From contig CALWEQ010000003.1 of assembly GCA_944377365.1 (NCBI GenBank), positions 134,569 through 189,152 on the forward strand: a DNA stretch of 54,584 bases. Reading direction: 5' to 3'. The translations under genes were made by a program, and so were the position numbers. This document shows positions 50,688 through 54,584 of this stretch, in pieces. Every line of letters starts with the position of its first letter. Within the stretch, counting starts at the first letter, position 1. Under the pieces are notes generated by a model. That model did no database searches. It was not told the origin of the DNA and was given only the letters and a program-made list of their open reading frames with translations. Source of the DNA: an uncultured Clostridia bacterium. GTDB taxonomy: Bacteria; Bacillota; Clostridia; Christensenellales; UBA1242.

Positions 50688-51941
50688 TTATCTCCAAATG
50701 ATTTTTTTACTTTGCAAAATTTCAGGCAAATCACCTGCTCCCACAATAAAAATGATGTCATCTTTTCGATATTCAAACAATTTTTCAATCAAAGCGTTCT
50801 CGTCAAAATAAAGAACACAATCCTTGTTTTTAGAAATGCCAGACAACAATTCTTCTTCTATTTCAGGAGCTTCTTTTTCTCTAGCTGGAAAGGTTTTAAA
50901 CAACAAAATCTCATCAAATTTGGTTAGAACATCAATAAAGTCTTTTAAAAATTCTTTTGTCCTTGAATAAGTGTGAGGTTGAAACACACACACTTTTTTG
51001 CCTTTCAGGAGTTTGCTCGTTTCAAGTAAGCTGTTGATTTCTGTTGGATGATGGGCATAGTCTAAAATCACTTTAGCTCGCAAAAGAGAACAAACTTTTT
51101 CGCATCTTTTTTCTAGCCCCTGAAAACTTTCCAAACCTAATTTTATTTGCCACAATTCGATGCCCAAACTTCTACAAGCCTCAATAGCTACTAAGGCATT
51201 TTGTGCGTTATAAACTCCTAAAACGTGCATTCTGAGGTTCATAAGCTTCTTTTTATTTTCATACACATCAAAACATAATCTGTCAAATCTGTCTATTTTT
51301 TGCAATCTACATTTTAGCTTAGTTTTTAAAACAACTTTTTCACAATTTTTTTCAAACTTTTTAAAAGATTTTTTTAGATTACTAAAACTTTTAAAATAAT
51401 CAATATGGTCTTCTTCAATATTTGTTATTACCCCTAGATATGGTTTTAGATATAAAAAATTATCGAAGTACTCACAAGCTTCAGTTACGAAATATTTTTT
51501 TTCTGCTATTTGAAAATTTTTTTCATTGCTTTTAAGGAAAGCTCCGACATGCAAGCTTGGTTTTTCGCCTGCCACCTGCAATATGTTGTAAATCATTGCA
51601 GTAACTGACGACTTACCATGCGAACCCGCAACTGCAATCACTTTTTCAAATTGATCAGCGATCAAAGAAAGATATTCTCCCCTGCACATACATTTTTTAT
51701 TAACAGCTTTTGCATGACGAAGAAGCGGAAAATCTAAACTAAAAGCAGACGAATAAACTATCAAATCACATTGATCCACTAAATCGTAATTTAATTCATT
51801 ACAAACTTCAATGCCATTCTCTTTTAATATTCTATTGTTTGGATTAATATCAAATCCAAAAACTTTATGCCCGCTTTTTTTCGATATAACAGCCAAAGCA
51901 GACATACTAATTCCAGATATGCCTAAAAAGAAAATCTTCAT
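50688..51941 (-). CDS. murC: UDP-N-acetylmuramate-L-alanine ligase MurC
   Basis: MurC adds the first amino acid to the peptidoglycan stem. The 417-aa protein shows GISGISMSALA (Rossmann start), ATP loop GSHGKSSVTAMI (usual GTHGKTT, with Ser in two Thr positions), NIEEDHIDYF, LDYAHHPTEI and VFQPHTYSRTKEF. It is 20-40 residues shorter than usual. No clear ribosome binding site before the ATG. MurC is normally grouped with other cell-wall genes; here it stands with a CofE-like gene. Confidence 0.9.
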   Translation of the reverse strand: MKIFFLGISGISMSALAVISKKSGHKVFGFDINPNNRILKENGIEVCNELNYDLVDQCDLIVYSSAFSLDFPLLRHAKAVNKKCMCRGEYLSLIADQFEKVIAVAGSHGKSSVTAMIYNILQVAGEKPSLHVGAFLKSNEKNFQIAEKKYFVTEACEYFDNFLYLKPYLGVITNIEEDHIDYFKSFSNLKKSFKKFEKNCEKVVLKTKLKCRLQKIDRFDRLCFDVYENKKKLMNLRMHVLGVYNAQNALVAIEACRSLGIELWQIKLGLESFQGLEKRCEKVCSLLRAKVILDYAHHPTEINSLLETSKLLKGKKVCVFQPHTYSRTKEFLKDFIDVLTKFDEILLFKTFPAREKEAPEIEEELLSGISKNKDCVLYFDENALIEKLFEYRKDDIIFIVGAGDLPEILQSKKIIWR

Positions 51942-51975
51942 GCAAAGATTTATGATGACAAATCAAAAAAGTTTA

Positions 51976-52368
51976 CTAAGCGTCAAATGGTTTTTGACTA
52001 ATGCCAATTTTATCAGCTTCGAAACGTATGTATTCAGCAATCAATGCAATCAATTCACTACTCGTTGGTTTATAATTCCACTTTACATCAGCATTGAAAA
52101 GATTTGAAAGCGCTTTAAAACCTGTTTTGTTGTAACCAATCTCGGTGGAATGTCTCATACTCCTTTCAACAACCATTCCATCAATAGAAAACTCTTCTCC
52201 AACTTTTGGATAAAGATCTCGAGTAACCTTTCTTAGTAGCGAAGGTCTGTTGATCACTTTTAAAATGCAAGCCTTTAAACATCGAAATCCTTGCAAATTT
52301 GCAGGTATACCAAGCTCAAGCAAAATTTTTGTTACTTCCTCTTTTGAAAATATTTCAAATTCCGTCAT
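51976..52368 (-). CDS. Stand-alone Spo0A C-terminal DNA-binding domain protein
   Basis: A 130-aa protein that matches only the effector domain of the sporulation regulator Spo0A. VTKILLELGIPANLQGFRCLKACILKVI, LRKVTRDLYPKVGEEFSIDGMVVERSMRHSTEIGYNKTG and NYKPTSSELIALIAEYIRFE align with the sigA-contact helix, the recognition helix (S-x-V-E-R-x-x-R-H) and the C-terminal helix. There is no receiver domain and no room for one. It has its own promoter and AAGGAGG site. It should bind 0A-box-like DNA without phosphorylation; what it controls is unknown. Confidence 0.85.
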   Translation of the reverse strand: MTEFEIFSKEEVTKILLELGIPANLQGFRCLKACILKVINRPSLLRKVTRDLYPKVGEEFSIDGMVVERSMRHSTEIGYNKTGFKALSNLFNADVKWNYKPTSSELIALIAEYIRFEADKIGISQKPFDA

Positions 52369-52389
52369 AATTCCTCCTTAATCATCCTT

Positions 52390-52418
52390 ATTATACACAT
52401 TTGTTAATAAATAGCCAA
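52390..52418 (-). promoter_or_regulatory. Promoter of the Spo0A-domain gene
   Basis: TTGGCT (52413-52418), 17-bp spacer, perfect TATAAT (52390-52395). Confidence 0.65.
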
Positions 52419-52625
52419 CTATTTTTGCATAATTTTGTAAAATTATTTTCGAAAATTTTACAAATTTGTAGAATTTTATATAAATATAATTAATTTTTCT
52501 TAAAAAATAGACATAGCTAAACTAAAACGTCGCATAAAGAATTAAAATTAAGAGTTGCAGACAAATTGTAATTAATGTTAATTTTACATTAATTGTCATT
52601 TTAGAAATTTTTTGCATAAAAATAA

Positions 52626-52654
52626 TTGACTAAACTTTCGCTTTATGATATTTT
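52626..52654 (+). promoter_or_regulatory. Promoter of tRNA-Cys
   Basis: TTGACT (52626-52631), 17-bp spacer, TATTTT (52649-52654), about 19 bases before the tRNA. Confidence 0.6.
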
Positions 52655-52672
52655 AGAAGTGTTAATTTAGAC

Positions 52673-52747
52673 GGTACCATCGCCAAGCGGTAAGGCAAAG
52701 GTCTGCAAAACCTTTATTCCCCGGTTCAAATCCGGGTGGTACCTCCA
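52673..52747 (+). tRNA. tRNA-Cys (anticodon GCA)
   Basis: Acceptor GGTACCA pairs with TGGTACC; discriminator T, as expected for tRNA-Cys; CCA encoded. D-stem GCC/GGC, anticodon stem AAGGT/ACCTT with loop CTGCAAA (anticodon GCA), T-arm CCCGG/CCGGG with TTCAAAT. Confidence 0.97.
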
Positions 52748-52751
52748 ACAC

Positions 52752-52780
52752 AAAAAAAGCCAGATCATCTGGCTTTTTTT
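52752..52780. terminator. Bidirectional terminator
   Basis: A-run, GCCAGA-TCA-TCTGGC (52759-52773), T-run. Ends tRNA-Cys on the plus strand and the MATE-like gene on the minus strand. Confidence 0.9.
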
Positions 52781-52798
52781 AAATAAACTCAGTTTTAG

Positions 52799-54028
52799 TT
52801 ATGATTTGCTAGGTGCGTCAATATTGCTCATGATATTGTTTTTTCTTTTCAACACCAATTTACCGTCAACCACTTTAAATTTAAGTATTCTAACCAAACA
52901 AATGCTCATCAATATTACACAATCTACCACCTGCGCAATATCCGTACAGAATGGAGAAATGATTATAGTAGCAATAAAAGTTCTCACAACTTTTGCAGAT
53001 ATATCTATTGCCACAGGTATTATAGGAGAATATTCAATTTGAGTATAAACACCCAAAATTTTTTGATATGGATGCGAAAGCATATCTACAATTTGGAAGG
53101 CTAAATATATTGTTACCAAAACAAGAGAGGCGCCATATGCTAAAGCCAAAGAAAAAGACACGACCACGCTGCTTAACACAACAATTAGACAAAACAGATA
53201 TGCATTTTTAAGTTCTTTTTTGTATTGATACCTGTCTTTCGAAAGATCCACTTTGACAACGGTAGTAATTGCATCCAAACAATCCCATTGAGGGTCAGTT
53301 GCTAAAGTAACTATATTGATGGCAACTAAGTATTCCTCGCCCGCCGAAAACACAGTTCTTAATCCAAAAAAATATATTAGACACATAAATACCGAAGAAA
53401 TTAAATCTAACGTATCGTATTTGATATTTTTAACAAAAGAAAAATCTATTTTAAACTTTTTAAATTGCCAAACATACAAAACAACAACATAAACAGTTAA
53501 AACACTAAGCGTAATAATAAATGCCAATAATTTGTTAACTAAACATAAAGCTAAAACACTTACCAAACATATGTTAACAACGTTAAATACAATCTGGTGA
53601 ACATTTGCCATTTTTTCTTTATCTTCAAAATATAATTTTTCTATTATAAAAGAAAATGTTGTTTGAAGAAAATAAAAACCTATTCCATAAATAGCATAAT
53701 CTCTGTAAGTAGACACATTAAGCCCAAAAAATTCTATGTATTTATCAACGAATATCAATAATATTGCAAAAACTGCAACAGAAAAAATTGTACCCCAGAA
53801 TACACCATTCCACACAGCATTTGGATCATTTTTCTTATTTGCTCTTACATTTGCACCGGTACTAAACAAAGATTTTAAAAAAGAAGAAATAAACTGTATT
53901 GAATAGGTTAACGAAAAAACATTAAGAGCATTCGCATCTTGCAATATCAAAGACAAAATAAACCAACTTAAAACAGGAAACAATGAAAAAACAAACTTCC
54001 CACTACCAATATAAAATAATCTTTTCAT
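52799..54028 (-). CDS. MATE/polysaccharide-flippase-like membrane protein
   Basis: A 409-aa integral membrane protein with about ten to twelve hydrophobic helices and a short basic C-terminal tail. The overall pattern, with paired helices and short loops (for example SFLKSLFSTGANVRANKK after helix 2), fits the MATE/MOP exporter superfamily. Sequence motifs are weak, so the substrate (drug, lipid-linked sugar or metabolite) cannot be told. It faces tRNA-Cys across a shared terminator. Confidence 0.7.
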   Translation of the reverse strand: MKRLFYIGSGKFVFSLFPVLSWFILSLILQDANALNVFSLTYSIQFISSFLKSLFSTGANVRANKKNDPNAVWNGVFWGTIFSVAVFAILLIFVDKYIEFFGLNVSTYRDYAIYGIGFYFLQTTFSFIIEKLYFEDKEKMANVHQIVFNVVNICLVSVLALCLVNKLLAFIITLSVLTVYVVVLYVWQFKKFKIDFSFVKNIKYDTLDLISSVFMCLIYFFGLRTVFSAGEEYLVAINIVTLATDPQWDCLDAITTVVKVDLSKDRYQYKKELKNAYLFCLIVVLSSVVVSFSLALAYGASLVLVTIYLAFQIVDMLSHPYQKILGVYTQIEYSPIIPVAIDISAKVVRTFIATIIISPFCTDIAQVVDCVILMSICLVRILKFKVVDGKLVLKRKNNIMSNIDAPSKS

Positions 54029-54106
54029 AATCGTATGATTTATTATAAAACATAAATTATTTTTTTCAAATCACTTTAGATAATTTTATAAATTTTAAAA
54101 AAATAG

Positions 54107-54135
54107 TTGCATTTTTTCAATAAATTTGATATTAT
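54107..54135 (+). promoter_or_regulatory. Candidate promoter toward the tandem array
   Basis: TTGCAT (54107-54112), 17-bp spacer, TATTAT (54130-54135), facing right. The next 150 bases have no gene and then the 134-bp repeats start, so the array may be transcribed. Confidence 0.5.
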
Positions 54136-54290
54136 TAAAGGGCGTTGAATTAACCTCTTAATACATTCAAAAAATTGGTCTTGAAAATATCTTCTAAAAA
54201 ACAGTAGATGCAAACATCAAAGTGACCCTATTATTAATATGAATGCAAAGCTTACCTAAACGCTTATATTTACGAGTTAATTGGTAGCCA

Positions 54291-54584
54291 CATAGGACTT
54301 AAAGTCCTGTGCAACAAAACAGTGCAAAAACATTGATTACTCGTAAATATCACATGATATATGCTGGTGTGGCGGATGGGGTCCCCAAAAACAGCTTGAT
54401 GTTTTAGGGGTTCAGCGGCAGACGCATAGGACTTAAAGTCCTGTGCAACAAAACAATAGAAAAACATTGATTACTCGTAAATATCACATGATATATGCTG
54501 GTGTGGCGGATGGGGTCCCCAAAAACAGCTTGATGTTTTAGGGGTTCAGCGGCAGACGCATAGGACTTAAAGTCCTGTGCAACA
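54291..54584 (+). repeat. 134-bp structured tandem repeat array (cut by window edge)
   Basis: The unit starting CATAGGACTT occurs at 54291, 54425 and 54559, exactly 134 bases apart each time. The first two units differ mainly in a 6-base patch (CAGTGC against CAATAG); the third is cut off. Each unit holds a 10-bp hairpin (GCATAGGACT/AGTCCTGTGC), a small hairpin ATATCA-CA-TGATAT and a third, CCCCAAAAAC/GTTTTAGGGG with one mismatch. 134 is not a multiple of 3, so it is not a repeat within one protein. ATATTTACGAGT (54266-54277) before the array is complementary to ACTCGTAAATAT inside each unit. GC content is higher than around it. I do not recognise the family. Confidence 0.85.

Larger units (their letters stand above)
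52369..52672. other. Intergenic gap with divergent promoters
   Basis: 304 AT-rich bases holding the promoter of the Spo0A-domain gene (52390-52418, minus) and that of tRNA-Cys (52626-52654, plus); nothing else recognised. Confidence 0.55.

Noticed and set aside
54270..54467. 65-aa minus-strand open frame in the tandem array
   Set aside because: It merely reads through the 134-bp repeats, whose period is not a multiple of three; there is no ribosome binding site.

Overview
The window looks like a chromosomal segment of a low-GC Gram-positive (Bacillota, Clostridia-like) bacterium, probably gut-associated. Evidence: AT-rich DNA with AGGAGG ribosome binding sites; Bacillota-type clusters (ylxM-ffh-rpsP-khpA-rimM-trmD-rbgA, hrcA-grpE-dnaK-dnaJ with a CIRCE operator, rplU-prp-rpmA with a cleavable L27 leader); HrcA, SepF and a Spo0A-type DNA-binding domain; and large GLUG-repeat, Ig-like and BspA-type leucine-rich-repeat proteins. 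I cannot place it below phylum/class level from sequence alone. Nearly all genes lie on the minus strand.

Layout. 1-201: 5' end of an NfeD-like membrane protein gene. 664-5079: signal-recognition/ribosome-maturation operon read from a consensus promoter at 5118-5147. 5238-8110: hemW-lepA. 8250-8981: plus-strand glycerophosphodiesterase. 9061-9985: rsmD and a divergent ribbon-helix-helix protein. 9986-12757: tRNA region, with a consensus promoter, a multi-hairpin region holding a truncated tRNA-Lys copy, intact tRNA-Lys(CTT), then a 2.4-kb island bounded by an 18-bp direct repeat of the tRNA 3' end. The island carries a broken tyrosine integrase and one large protein with a C-terminal HEPN-like RNxxxH motif. 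12854-15677: remnant of an OGG glycosylase, an inositol-phosphatase-like protein, intact OGG, then rpmA-prp-rplU. 15935-20011: large Ig-like surface protein. 20289-20987: tiny Cys/Gly-rich protein and a PH-domain protein. 21311-23085: RluD-type synthase, lspA, sepF. 23299-23952: BspA-LRR protein. 24211-28530: rpsL-rpsG-fusA-tuf, with tuf interrupted by an in-frame TAA. 28790-33556: 1588-aa GLUG-repeat surface protein, preceded by a cloverleaf-like non-coding element. 34018-38504: ligA, pcrA and an unknown protein. 38702-45514: rpsU, mtaB, rsmE and the heat-shock operon. 45680-47306: a two-gene SUF system. 47404-51941: OYE-type flavoenzyme, CofE-like ligase, MurC. 51976-52368: stand-alone Spo0A DNA-binding domain. 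52673-52747: tRNA-Cys. 52799-54028: MATE-like transporter. 54291-end: 134-bp structured tandem repeats running off the edge, with a plausible promoter pointing into them.

How the genes work together. Most of the window is core translation, protein-folding and repair machinery (Ffh, RimM, TrmD, RbgA, LepA, EF-G, EF-Tu, S7, S12, S16, S21, L21, L27, RsmD, RsmE, MtaB, GrpE/DnaK/DnaJ, LigA, PcrA, OGG). Accessory or clade-specific content is concentrated at the tRNA-Lys island, the two large surface proteins and the right edge. The best candidates for something undescribed are the tRNA-Lys island with its single HEPN-like cargo gene, the 134-bp tandem array, the structured tRNA-fragment region at 10111-10270 and the stand-alone Spo0A output domain.
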